Positions 48,601 to 60,115 of a DNA stretch of 64,000 bases are shown one piece after another. The position numbers were made by a program, and so were the translations under genes. The stretch comes from Diogma glabrata (Eukaryota > Arthropoda > Insecta > Diptera > Cylindrotomidae). The DNA lies in contig OY856188.1 in the NCBI GenBank assembly GCA_963693315.1, positions 263,185,162 to 263,249,161 of the forward strand, written 5' to 3'. The notes under the pieces were generated by a model, which worked only from the letters and a program-made list of their open reading frames with translations, was not told where the DNA came from and searched no databases. Every line of letters starts with the position of its first letter. The stretch's first letter is position 1.

Positions 48601-49918
48601 CTAAGCTGTGTTAAACATTTATCGATAAACATAAAGAGCAAGAGCTTTTAGAAAGTTGACCTTGTTGGGCAAAAAATGTAAATAAATATGACTAACAAAA
48701 TAATATATTGTAAATAAATTGAAAAATAGCTTAAAATAAGCAATAACAATGGCAAGTGATGGATTATGCTATTGTGAAAGATTTGTAAAAGCTAGGGATC
48801 AAATTATCAAGAAAAATATTTCGACAATGTTTCGAATTATCATTCTTTTGAAAAAATTGGATAAAACGCATCATTTCTATTCGTTGTTATTCGAACGCCT
48901 TATCCAAGCCATGTGTTAGATTAATTAATAATAAAAGAATATATAAATTAAATTTAAAGACTTTCATTTGAAACTAACTAAAAACAAAATTCACACATCA
49001 GATTAGTATTTGATTAATTTTATTTAGATTAAACCAGATCAATCAATAATCAAATGTTTAGCAAAATAATTAAATATTAGTCGTATTTTGTTGTATTCTA
49101 AATTGTTATGTATCGAAGAGTTCAAATTACCAATTTTTTTTTTCAAATAAATCTCCTTTGTTCTAAATCATCAACTCACTAAAATATTTAAAAACTCCCT
49201 CCAGAACATAAAAATAAAACTCAGTTATCAAAGTCAATAATCTTGAAAATATTGCAAAAAAAAAAATTTACAAATTTAAAAAAAATTTAATATTTTTAGT
49301 TTGCATAAATTGTTAACAAACTTTATTTCCGTCACTCAATTTACGCATCACAAGCGTAACCACATTATTATTAAAATTGCTTCCTTATTATTATAAAGTT
49401 CACCGATCAAAACAAACTTTAAAAGAAAATTACAATAAATTGTTTCAAGCTATTAAAAAAAAATTAATATTTCGAACACAACTTTTATTACAAAGAAAAC
49501 TTTGCGTAACTATGTCCTTAAGAACAACAACAAAACTAAATTAAATATTACAAAAACTAACATAAAATTATTAACACAAAAAAAACAACACGAACCTCTG
49601 TTCATCGATATAGTAATTTCGATCTAAAGATGTTATTTTGTCTTGATTTTTAAGAAAATACTTGCTTGGTGGTTCATCTTCTGTATTCCTTCGAAACCTG
49701 TTGCAGCTAACTTTTTTTGATATATTTTTACATAAATTATTTTCGGTTATTTGTTTTTTATTATAAAGTATTTTTATCGGTGCAGCGGTAGGTAATGATA
49801 AAGAGGAAGATGGTAAGCTTAAACCATTGCTTAAATAATTATTATTATTAACAGTTTTTAATTCCGATGATAATATAACGTGACAAGGAATTAAAAGAAA
49901 TAATAAAAAATTTGACAT
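30347..49918 (-). CDS. NTL: Natalisin precursor gene, four coding exons
   Basis: Join (minus): 49918-49596, 38070-37835, 37771-37170, 30664-30347; 1479 bases, 492 aa plus stop. Every junction has GT...AG borders, and phases agree (2, 1, 0). The product is a secreted prohormone with an N-terminal signal peptide and six peptides ending FxxxR-Gly (one FxxxH) before dibasic sites: FIPPRG (194-199), FVPNRG (220-225), FFPNRG (262-267), FYPTHG (290-295), FFPNRG (314-319), FYSARG (358-363). C-terminal FxxxR-amide is the defining signature of natalisin, a tachykinin-like insect peptide acting in mating behaviour and fecundity. Introns are 11.5 kb, 63 bp and 6.5 kb, the long ones full of transposons. 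Family identity is firm; linkage of the first and last exons rests on splice phase and content, not on transcript data. Confidence 0.8.
32905..32965. repeat. Dispersed insect repeat motif with short hairpin
   Basis: A CACGGAACCCTCGGCGAGCG stretch, then ATTCGCACTTGACCAA. I recall a near-identical motif (GGAACCCTCGG...GCACTTGGCC) as a widespread transposon end in insect genomes. A relative of its partner motif appears at 60040-60110. Confidence 0.4.
33190..33242. mobile_element. Isolated transposon terminus
   Basis: On the minus strand CAGTGGCGACGCAAGGGGGG opens the sequence, the CAGTGGCG form usual for hAT-like ends, followed by a G/C-rich GGGGTTCGAACCCCC palindrome. The opposite end was not found, so the element is truncated or very diverged. 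Confidence 0.4.
33791..34185 (-). repeat. tRNA-like dispersed repeat, copy 1
   Basis: The reverse complement matches 55675-56123 over about 400 bp with indels. At its head on the minus strand GATATCGTGCTCGACTGATG and GAGTTCAATTCC (34142-34131) look like tRNA arms with a B box. This suggests a SINE whose body runs leftward from 34185. Confidence 0.55.
34466..36565. other. Natalisin intron 3, AT-rich part
   Basis: No ORF or TIR pair recognised. Long T-rich stretches occur at 35330-35620. Some moderately GC-rich sequence at 34550-34850 may be further LINE debris, but no motif can be read. Confidence 0.4.
36571..36866 (+). repeat. Two-copy tandem repeat, about 178-bp unit
   Basis: ACAATCCGGCTCGAARGACC starts at 36571 and 36749, followed in each by an AACTGTCC...GTCCAGTTT phrase and TTATAATGTTTAAT. 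A third, more diverged copy lies at 39011-39110, on the other side of natalisin exons 2 and 3. Confidence 0.75.
37170..37771 (-). CDS. NTL: Natalisin exon 3: all six FxxxR/H-amide peptides
   Basis: The acceptor TTACATTAG ends at 37772; the donor is GCTAAG|GTAAGA at 37170/37169. After the split Val codon come NQDLFIPPRGRK, DLFVPNRGKK, NDLFFPNRGKK, NDVFYPTHGKK, DPDLFFPNRGKR and KDTFYSARGRR in order, each with Gly for amidation and a dibasic cleavage site. The preceding acidic residue (D/ND/PD) is shared. Spacer peptides between them are acidic or Ser/Asn-rich. The fourth repeat has His (codon at 37451-37449) where Arg is expected. Confidence 0.92.
37772..37834 (-). other. NTL: Natalisin intron 2 (63 bp)
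   Basis: GTATAT...TTAG, AT-rich, a typical short insect intron. Removing it keeps frame (phase 1). Confidence 0.85.
37835..38070 (-). CDS. NTL: Natalisin exon 2: pro-region
   Basis: The acceptor is a pyrimidine-rich tract ending CTTTAG at 38071; the donor is ATAG|GTATAT at 37835/37834. It encodes NYRNPSLPNIRKFPNSDEIL, then LQIWNGINLLGRREAPM and ISVRRNGKESADLI. The NLLGRR site could release a second type of amidated peptide (LQIWNGINLL-amide), but this does not fit FxxxR and may be spacer. The frame stays open into the upstream intron to an ATG at 38153; I treat that as read-through, not the start. Confidence 0.75.
39011..39110 (+). repeat. Dispersed copy of the AATCCGGCTCGAAGGACCC repeat
   Basis: CAATCCGGCTCGAAGGACCC and GCCAGTTTCTCTC match the 36.6-36.9 kb tandem pair, same orientation. 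Confidence 0.65.
41954..42166 (+). pseudogene. Integrase catalytic-core fragment
   Basis: A 70-aa frame with RFGVPLHITTDQGTQFESKL (second catalytic Asp in TDQG) and then MAYHPQANGLVEHFHR, which contains the third catalytic residue (VE in GLVE). The first Asp appears upstream in a different frame (HIHLDIVEPISP near 41865). It stops at 42166, where Gln is usual after the Arg. Confidence 0.75.
42304..42311. repeat. 8-bp target duplication of the hAT element, left copy
   Basis: CAAGCTAC at 42304-42311 and again at 44980-44987, immediately outside the inverted termini. Confidence 0.9.
42312..44979. mobile_element. Non-autonomous hAT element, 2668 bp, nested in the gypsy integrase
   Basis: The left end CAGAGCCGTCTTA and the right end, read in reverse, CAAAGCCGTCTTA match at 12 of 13 bases. 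An 8-bp target duplication, CAAGCTAC, flanks both. Subterminal CGTAGGCCCTAGGCAC (left) and its near-complement (right, near 44930) extend the symmetry. CAG...CTG-like ends with 8-bp duplications define hAT transposons. No transposase is readable; the interior is a repeat block (42510-44360) and a segment (44612-44745) related to 61480-61600. The gypsy reading frame continues across the site when one duplication and the element are skipped. Confidence 0.92.
42510..44360. repeat. Four-unit repeat inside the hAT element: two direct, two inverted
   Basis: Two units in one orientation (about 42515-42990 and 43000-43340) are followed by two in the opposite orientation (about 43370-43870 and 43880-44360). 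Shared phrases include ATTAATTTATCGAGC (42968 direct; 43385 and 43894 as GCTCGATAAATTAAT), AAATAAAATGTTAAAAT, and ACAAAATCTGACCAACA with its inverse. Units are 340-500 bp with diverged spacers. ORFs in this block are by-products. Confidence 0.75.
45356..46700. mobile_element. TIR element, 1.35 kb, with about 190-bp inverted ends
   Basis: The left end CACTGTGCGACA and the right end TGTCGCACAGTG are perfect inverses. Symmetry continues for about 190 bp, including CCGCTGGGGTTCTGAC, GTGTCCCGGCGTTTCGCTGG, GAGATATATCGATTTGAAGT and their complements at 46500-46680. The right end has about 10 more bases between the first and second blocks. The centre is AT-rich filler including the (AAT)n region. No transposase and no clear target duplication. 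It lies in natalisin intron 1. Confidence 0.85.
45600..46080. repeat. (AAT)n/(AAAT)n low-complexity block
   Basis: Imperfect AATAAT/ATAAAT runs fill the core of the TIR element. The long minus-strand ORFs here (Tyr/Phe/Leu only) are composition artefacts. Confidence 0.9.
46979..47139 (+). other. Exon-like ORF of unknown identity
   Basis: TTCATAATTAG precedes an ATG at 46979, and the frame (MKQIENELNYGFLEVSDDLQ, then FTHKRDEKFFENVLIPFS) ends at CTATAG|GTAAGG, a strong donor sequence, at 47139/47140. Amino-acid makeup is protein-like and both borders resemble splice sites. A short Lys-rich frame (MARAKKKTVSK) starts at 46882, but its phase does not join. It is on the plus strand inside natalisin intron 1, just outside the 1.35-kb TIR element; it could be a transposon exon or chance. 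Confidence 0.25.
47145..49590. other. Natalisin intron 1, AT-rich part
   Basis: No repeat pair, domain or exon-like frame recognised beyond short AT-rich ORFs. Confidence 0.5.
49596..49918 (-). CDS. NTL: Natalisin exon 1: signal peptide and pro-region
   Basis: ATG at 49918-49916 begins MSNFLLFLLIPCHVILSSEL, a short polar start, a hydrophobic core of about 12 residues and a small-residue cleavage region near residue 18. A Ser/Asn-rich spacer follows, with ITENNLCKNISKKVSCNRFR holding two cysteines and KK/RR processing sites, ending DEQ plus two bases. The donor is CAGAG|GTTCGT. The split codon AG/A gives Arg with exon 2, and phase 2 is exactly what the exon 2 acceptor needs. Reading on past the donor gives a stop after a few residues. 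Confidence 0.7.
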
Positions 49919-50035
49919 TTTTATTATTATTCACTAATTTTCTTGGTTGGATATTCACTTTAAAAAATCACTTCAAATAAAAAAGTTGAACGTTTTTGTG
50001 GTTTAAATTACCGGAGACATGAATTTCTGCTTATC

Positions 50036-50074
50036 AACTGAGTTGTATTATAGTCCAGTTTACGCCTTAAATAG
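50036..50074 (-). promoter_or_regulatory. NTL: Candidate core promoter of natalisin
   Basis: On the minus strand TCAGTT (50041-50036) matches the arthropod initiator. TATTTAA (50073-50067) begins 34 bases upstream of its A, slightly far for a TATA box. The implied 5' UTR is about 120 bases with no intervening ATG of note. Confidence 0.35.
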
Positions 50075-50499
50075 TATTTTTTTTTGTAACTGCAACTGTT
50101 GTGGGGTTTTTTGATAACAAATGTCCTTTCTGTTTAGCAATGTAACTGTATTTGTAGATTTTGAAATTGTAAAAACCAGGAGGGAAAACAGAAGAAAATT
50201 AAATAATAACGAAACGATATGTATAAACTCTAAATGTACGGTTCTAATGAGATTGTAACATATATTTGAACCGTCGAGTAGTAATTTATAAGCATAATTA
50301 TTTCAAGAAATTTTAAAGTTTTATTTGAAATTGCTACTTATAAGTGCGAGAAGAGGTTTGCAAATCTTTTAACTATAAGGCTTCAGGTGTAAATTGATCT
50401 TCTCTTATTTTAAGTCGATTAAAATAGCATTACAGATATATTCTTACAACGAATACATTGCAAATAAAACCAAACTGGGCACATGTGTTCCATAGGCGC

Positions 50500-53400
50500 C
50501 AGGGGCCAGATATTAGATACCAGATACTAGATACCAGATACCAGATACTGGATACGGTAAACCATATACCAGATACCAGATACCAGAAACCAGATAACAG
50601 ATACCAGATACCAGATACCAGATACCAGATACCAGATACCAGATACCAGATTCCAGATTCCAGATTCCAGATACCAGAAACAAGATACTAAAAACCAGAT
50701 TTATCAGATCAAGTATCTGGTACCTGGCATCTGGTATCTGGTATCTGGTTTCTGGTATCGTGTATTTGGTATCTGGTATCTGGTATCTAGTATCTGGTTG
50801 CTAGTTTCTGGAATTTGGTATCTGGTATCTAGTATCTGGTATCGAATATCTGTTATCTGGTATCTGATATCTGTTATCTGGAATCGGGTATCTGGAATCT
50901 GGTATCTGGATCAAGTATCAGGTATCTGGTATCTGGTACCTGGATCTAGTATCTGGTATCTGGTATATGGAATCTGATATGTGGTTTCTGGTATCTGGTA
51001 TCTGCTATCTGTTTTATAGTGTCTGGTATCTGATATCTGGTATCTGGTATCTAGTGTCTGGTGTCTCGTATCTGGTACCTGGTATCTGGTATCTGGTAAC
51101 TGGTATCTAATATCCAGTATCTCATATCTGGTATCTGGTATATGGTTTATGGTATCAGGTATGTGGTACTGGTAGCTGGTTGCTGGTAGGTGGTGTCTGG
51201 TATCTGGTTATTTAGTATCTGGTAGCTGGTATCTTGTATCTGGAAGCGGGCATCTGGTATCGAATATCTGGTATCTAGTATCTGGTATTTAGTAACTAGT
51301 ATCTGGTATCTGGTATCTGGGTTCTGGTAGCTGGTACCTGCTATCTGATATCTGGTATCTGGTATCTGGTATCTCTTATCAGGTATCTGGTATCTGGTAT
51401 CTGGTTTCTGGTTTCTGGTATCTGGTATCTGGTATCTAGTATCTGGTATCTGGTATCTGGTATCTGGAATCTGGTATCTGGTACCTTGTATCTGGTGCCT
51501 TGTATCTGGCACTTGGTATCTAGTATCTGGTATCTGGTATCTGGTATCTGGTATCTGGTGTCTGGTATCTGGTATCTGGTGTCTGGTATCTGGTATCTGG
51601 TATCTGGTATCTGGTATCTGGTATCTGGTATCTGGTATCTGGTATCTGATATCTGGTATCTGGTATCTGGTTTCTTGTATCTGCTATCTGGTATCTGGTA
51701 TCTGGAATCTGGTATCTCGTATTTTGTATCTGGTATCTGGTATCTGGTATTTGGTATCTGGTGTCTGGTATCTGGTATCTGGTATCTGGTATCTGGTATC
51801 TGGTATCTGGTATCTGGTATCTGGTATCTGATATCTGGTATCAGGTATCTGGTATCTGGTATCTGGTATCTGGTATCTGGTATCTGGAATCTGGTATCTG
51901 GTATCTGGTATCTAGTATCTCGTATCTGGTATCTGGTATCTGGTATCTGGTATCCTGTATCTGGCATCTGGTATCTGGTATCAGGTATCTGGCATCTGGT
52001 ATCTGGCATCTGGTATCTGGTATCTGGGACCTTGATTCCGGTGCCTTGTATATAGTACCTGCTATCTAGTATCTGGTATCTGGTATCTAGTATCTGGTAT
52101 CTGGTATCTAGTATCTGGTATCTGGTATCTGGTATCTGGTATCTGGTATCTGGCATCTGGTTTCTTGAATCCGCTATCTGGTATCTGGTATCTGGAATCT
52201 GGTATCTGGTATCTGGTATCTGGTATCTGGTATCTGGTATCTGGTATATGGTATCTGGTATCTGGTATCTGGTATCTGGTTTCTTGTATTTGCTATCTGG
52301 TATCTGGTATCTGGTATCTGGAATCTGGTATCTGGTATCTGGTATCTGGTATCTGGAATCTGGTATCTGGTATCTGGTATCTGGTATCTGGGATCTGGTA
52401 TCTGGTATCTGGTATCTGGTTTTCTGGTATATGGTATCTGGTTTCTGGTATCTGGTATATGGTATCTGGTATCTGGTATCTTGTATCTGGTATCTGGTAT
52501 CTAATGAATAGTATCTGGTATCTGGTATCTGGTATCTGGTACCTGGTATCTGGTATCTGGTATCTGGTAGCTGGTATCTGGTGTCTGGTATCCAGTATCT
52601 GGTATCTGGTATCTGGTATCTTGTATCTGGTATCTGGTATCAGGCATCTGGTTTCTGGTATCTGCTATCTGCTATCTGGTATCTGGTATCTGGAATCTGG
52701 CATCTGGAATCTGGTATCTGGTATCTGGTATCTAGTATCTTGTATCTGGTATCTGGTATCCTGTATCTGGTATCTGGTATCTGGTATCTGGTATCTGGTA
52801 TCAGGTATCTAGTATCTGGCATCTGGTATTGGGTATCTGGCATCTGTTATCTGGTATCTGGGACCTTGTATCTGGTGCCTTGTATCTGGTACCTGCTATC
52901 TAGTATCTGGTATTTGGTATCTGGTATCTAGTGTCTGGTATCTGGTATCTGGTATCTGGTATCTGGTATCTGGTATCTGGTATCTGGTATCTGGTATCTA
53001 GTATCTGGTATCTGGTATCTGGTATCTGGTATCTGGTATCGGGTATCTAGTATCTGGTATCTGGTATCTGGTATCTTGTTTCTCGTATCTGGTATCTGGT
53101 ACCTGGTATCTGGTATCTGTGTCTAGTTTCTGGTATCTGGTATCTGGTATCTGGTATCTGGTATCTGGTATCTGGTATCTGGTATCTGGTATCTGGTATC
53201 TGGTATCTGGTATCTGGTATCTGGTATCTGGTATCTGGTATCTGGTATCTGGTATCTGGTATCTGGTATCTGGTATCTGATATCTGGTATATGGTATCTG
53301 GTATTTGGTATCTGGTATCTGGTATCTGGTATCTGGTATCTGGTATCTGGTTTCTGGTATCTGGTATCTGGTATCTGGTATCTGGTTTCTAATATCCAGT

Positions 53401-54690
53401 ATCTGGTATCTGGTGTCTGGTGTCTAGTATCTGGTATCTGGTTTCTGGTATCTCGTATCTGGTATCTGGTATCTAGTATCTGGTATCTGCTATCTGCTAT
53501 CTGGTATCTGGTATCTGGTATCTGGAATCTGGCATCTGGTATCTGGTATCTGGTATCTCATATCTGGTATCTGGTATCCTGTATCTGGTATCTGGTATCA
53601 GGTATTTAATATCTGGCATCTGATATCTGGCATCTGGCATCTAGTAGCTGCGGCCTTGTATGGTGCCTTGTATCTGGTACCAGCCCTCTAGTATCTGGTA
53701 TCTGGTATCCAGTATCTTTTATCTGGGATCTGGTATCTGGTATCTGCTATCTGGTATCTCGTATCTGGTATTTGGTATCTGGTATCTGGTATCTAGTATC
53801 TGGTATCTGGTATCTTATATCTTGTATCTGGTATCTGGTATCTGGTATCTGGTATCTGGCATCTGGTATCTGGTATCTGGTATCAGGTATCTGGTATCTT
53901 GTATCTGGTATCTGGTATCTGGTATCTGGTATCTGGTATCTGGTATTTGGTAACTGGTATCTGTATCTGGTATCTGTTATCTGGCATCTGGTATCTGGCA
54001 TCTGGTATCTGGTATCTGGTATCTTGTATCTGGTATCTGGTATCTGGGATCTGGTATCTGGTATCTGGTGTCTGGTGTCTGGTATCTGGTATCTGGTATC
54101 TTGTATCTGGTATCTGGTATCTGGTTTCTGGTTTCTGGTTTCTGGTTTCTGGTATCTAGTATCTGGTATCTGGTATCTGGTATCGGGTATCTGATATCTG
54201 GATTCTGGTATCTGGTTTCTTGTGTCTGGTATTTGGTGTCTGGTGTCTGGTGTCTGTTGTCTGGTATCTGGTATCTGGTAACTGGTATCTAGTATCTGGT
54301 TTCTGGTATCTGGTATTTTTTATCTGGTATCTGGTATCTGGAATCTGGAATCTGGTATCTGGTATCTGGTATCTGGTATCTTGTATCTTGTATCCGGTAT
54401 CAGGTATATGGTATCTGGTATCTGGTTTCTGTTATCTGGTTGCTGGTTTCTGGTTTCTGGTAACTTGTATCTGGTATCAAGTATCTTGTATATGGCATCT
54501 GATATCTTGTAATAGTTAGGTAGTAGGTAGTTTTTTGAATTGAGGTTTTGGAATCGGGTATCAAGTATGTAATTTTTCAATTTCAGATACCGGATACCAG
54601 ATACCAGATATCAAATACCAGATACCAGATACTTTATACCAGATACTAGATATCGGATACCAGATAATAGATACCAGATTCCAAATAGAT
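50500..54690. repeat. TATCTGG heptamer satellite, about 4.2 kb, with orientation switches
   Basis: 50505-50700 reads as CCAGATA repeats on the plus strand. From about 50712 to 54515 it reads TATCTGG in over 500 tandem, often mutated, units. After a 70-bp non-repeat gap, 54585-54690 reads CCAGATA again. Seven bases out of phase with codons give a 21-base protein period, so long false ORFs arise on both strands (YQIPDTR or IWYLVSG repeats). Variants such as CTTGTATCTGGTGCCTTG recur at 51484, 52031, 52865 and 53654, a loose higher-order pattern. Confidence 0.97.
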
Positions 54691-55205
54691 ATACCATATA
54701 CCGACAAAAAAAATTAGTTTCTAAGGAGTCAACCTGACTCCTGTGTGACAGAACCCACTGCATCAAATATGTTATGGGAGCTGAAATTTTAGCACGTTTG
54801 TAACCGAAAAACCGCAAGGGGCGGGCTTATTGTGTGACTACTTTCTTGTCACTGAAAAAAGTCTCTCTCTCACACACACACACACACCGCGCAGCTATTC
54901 AATGTAGTAAACTAAAAAATAACAAAACAGAGAGAAAAACTAATTTTTTGTAGCTAGACTGTCGCTATACAATTTCAGTTGATGAGTAACAAATAGTTTG
55001 GTCACTTAATAGTCACAATAGAATTTCCTTGATTCTTCAACCTACAACTGTAGTCACGCGAAGACAACAAGTTGTTCTGAAGAGAAAAGAAGATTTCAAA
55101 TTTTGAGTTTCATAAATAAATTTTATCAAAAAAAATTAAGGATTTAAAAAAGTTCAACCATTTGTAAATAACAATGAATTGATAGCAAAAATACTGTCTC
55201 ACATT
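54691..55205. other. Noncoding stretch with (TC)n(AC)n
   Basis: A TC/AC microsatellite at 54862-54888. Otherwise no gene or element recognised. Confidence 0.5.
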
Positions 55206-55211
55206 TTCTAT

Positions 55212-55409
55212 TTATATTCCATTATCATTCTCCTCATCCAATTTAATTTCAATTTTAACCATTTTATAATATAATTCACTAATGGGAAATATCTTCGGTT
55301 CACTCTTTTCCATACACGATGGGTGGTTTGGAAAATGATCATTTAAGAAGAAAACCGTAAAAAAATATTGCGCCATTAGAAGTTTGAAGGACATCTTCAA
55401 TAAAACCAC
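55212..55409 (-). CDS. Unrecognised 65-aa ORF
   Basis: ATG at 55409; MVLLKMSFKLLMAQYFFTVF, then HFPNHPSCMEKSEPKIFPIS and an acidic C-terminus. The start resembles a weak signal or membrane segment. No domain recognised and no convincing splice borders. Kept because composition is more protein-like than the AT-rich ORFs nearby. Confidence 0.2.
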   Translation of the reverse strand: MVLLKMSFKLLMAQYFFTVFFLNDHFPNHPSCMEKSEPKIFPISELYYKMVKIEIKLDEENDNGI

Positions 55410-55674
55410 ATGGAAATCTTTAGTTAAAATCCATCGATTAGTATCAAAAATGGTATTTATACTATAAAACGTTTCAATTCGAGAATTGCAAACCCTTTAA
55501 ATTCGTAGATTTCAGATATCTTGCCAATTTTTTATGTAAGGCCAGTTTTTGAAGTGAAAACTTCTTTTGGCGCACTACACACAGATTTTTCTGTAGGTAG
55601 TAAGTTAGGCTGATCCGTCATGCTCTGAAGTGAAAGATTAATCTATCATTTATCAATTTATCAATCTATCATTT

Positions 55675-56123
55675 TCCGTTTCAAATTGCGTTGTGGATAT
55701 CGTACTCGACTGATGTGCTGAAGGTAGTGAGTTCAACTCCTGGTGTGGTACATATTTTTTCATTTTTTTTTTTTAATTTTTATTAAATAACATTAAAATT
55801 ATTTTTTTTTATTTATGAATTCATAAAAATAATAAAAACTTCTTTGTAGGGATTTTAAAAAATTGATCTATAACGCAGTTTTTAAAGTTATATTTCTACT
55901 GTCTTTTGCAATTTGCATTCGAGTCATCATGCTAAATAAATAATGAATACATATACAATTGAAAGTATGTCTGTTTGTCCTTTATGCATTAATACATTAA
56001 TCATCCTGAAAATTTGGTAGGTTGTTGTGTATACTTAATTTGTTTTTTATTTAACTATCGTCTTAAACGGTAGTTTTCTTTGATCAATGTTTTTTTTTGT
56101 TGAACATAATTTTTATGAAATTA
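55675..56123 (+). repeat. tRNA-like dispersed repeat, copy 2 (inverted relative to copy 1)
   Basis: GATATCGTACTCGACTGATG, then GAGTTCAACTCC (55729-55740), a B-box-like T-arm, open a 450-bp repeat that matches 34185-33791. B-box position close to one end is the layout of tRNA-derived SINEs; the A box is not clear. Confidence 0.55.
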
Positions 56124-56725
56124 AAAATAACGTAAGAAAGATAGTATAACCTCAAGGCTGAAACAATTACATTTGTATATCAAAATCGTATGTATTGGAA
56201 TTTTATTATCTTCACTAAATATGTTGTTGGTTTGGAATTGTATGTAATACATATTTCTAAAATTAGGTGAAGACTTAATACTTGTAACTTGATACTTGAT
56301 AAAATCGATTATATCGATTTAAAGCTCACAATTACGAGACGGAAATCGCATAAATTCTATACAACGAAGCATAGCTTATGTATGATTAAACATGGATGGC
56401 AATCATGATAAATAAAATAATTAAAAATGGTGGCACTTAGCCGATAGTGATTGGCCAACGACAACAATGCGCATTAATACCAATCAATTTGCTTAGCTTT
56501 CCGCAGGAAGATTTGTAAAATTTAAACTTGTTGATCTGTGGGTGTGACAACCACACGTTCTTTAGTCCCTGCTATTAGCATATGAGTTATCTTGAGATAT
56601 CAATGGCAATAGCAATGCAATCTCATTAGCCAAAGAGTGATATCTTAGGGGTGCTGGTGGATGAAGTATTTTCAATCAACGATACCACCCCTTACTCTAA
56701 CTTATGGAATATTCTTTGATGATAC
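56124..56725. other. Intergenic stretch, nothing recognised
   Basis: A short palindromic ATCGATTATATCGAT run lies near 56305. No gene seen. Confidence 0.4.
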
Positions 56726-56885
56726 AAGATAGCAGATACCAGATTCCAGATTCCAGATACCAGATACCAGATACCAGATACCAGATACCAGATACCAGAT
56801 AGCAGATACCAGATAATACCAGATACCAGATACCAGATACTAGCTACCGGATAACATATACTAGATACCAGATAGCAGATACTAA
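56726..56885. repeat. Small separate patch of the CCAGATA heptamer
   Basis: About 20 heptamers in CCAGATA orientation, 2 kb beyond the main array and in the same orientation as its edge blocks. Confidence 0.95.
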
Positions 56886-59270
<2,385 letters not shown>

Positions 59271-59271
59271 C

Positions 59272-59345
59272 CCAGCAAATTTTTGGGAAATTTTGACTTG
59301 ACCCCTTTTAATTTTGATAATTTTTTGTTTATAGATAGTCTTTCA
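59272..59345 (-). mobile_element. Detached terminus of the foldback family
   Basis: CAGCAAATTTTTGGGAAATT and TTTATAGATAGTCTTT match the outer end of the 23.0-25.7 kb foldback element (reverse complement of 25563-25637). Similarity stops after AGTCTTT. Confidence 0.75.
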
Positions 59346-60115
59346 GCATTGTTTAATAGAAATACATTCGTTTTTCTGATTTTTAATGATATATTTGAGA
59401 AATTAAGCTTAGTCCGTTTTATCTGAAACTCGAGATGGATCTCACAGTTTTTTAGTGGAAATTAAAAACATATTTGAAATATAAAAATTTTATTCACCTC
59501 TTATATCAATGCTTAAGTGTTTTGGAAAGGAAATTTTTTTCACATTTTTGAACATAACTCAAAAACTGCGCTTTTGATAGTTACAACAAAATTGTTTTGG
59601 ACTAGAAAAAAACTAACCTTTCATATGGGGTGTCATATGTCACTTAGCAAGGCCAAACATTTTTTTTTTCAAAATTTTCACTCTCAACCCCCTGAAAATA
59701 ACATTTGAAATTATGAGCCGACCGCTATAGTTTTCATTCAATCGTTACAACATTGCCCATAGCCATGAATTTTTCAAAAAATTTTCTTTTGTAATGTTCG
59801 AAGTTAAGTGAGGGGTGGGGGCGGCATTTGTTTGAAAAAAATTCCTTTTTGGCAATATCTAAAAAACTAAGCAGTCGAAAAATCAATAATATTTTTTTTT
59901 TAAATATTTTGATCTTTTTCGATGTTCATAAAATATAGATGAAACAAATATTTGAATTTTTTTTGTTATCAGTAGGCGTGAGAAAACACATGTTAAAACT
60001 GTAGAAAATTTCAACTCGAAATCGATTATGTAGAAATTCGGACGGACACGGATAAGTCTTACCAATAGGGTACCGTTTTTAGTTTTTTAAACTATGGAAC
60101 CTTAAAAATGAAAAT
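59346..60115. repeat. Dispersed repeat sequence ending in a GGGTACCGTTTTT motif
   Basis: The phrase ACCTTTCATATGGGGTGTCA (59617) and then CGGACGGACACGG and CAATAGGGTACCGTTTTTAG (60040-60085), followed by a GGAACC run, resemble a repeat end I recall from many insect genomes. No ORF. Confidence 0.4.

Noticed and set aside
50458..54580. Many long ORFs on both strands (up to 271 aa) with YQIPDTR or IWYLVSG repeats
   Set aside because: They are translations of the TATCTGG heptamer. A 7-base unit is open in several frames on both strands, and no start context or unique sequence supports a gene.
50500..54690. CRISPR-like array
   Set aside because: Continuous 7-mer tandem without unique spacers, in a eukaryotic context.
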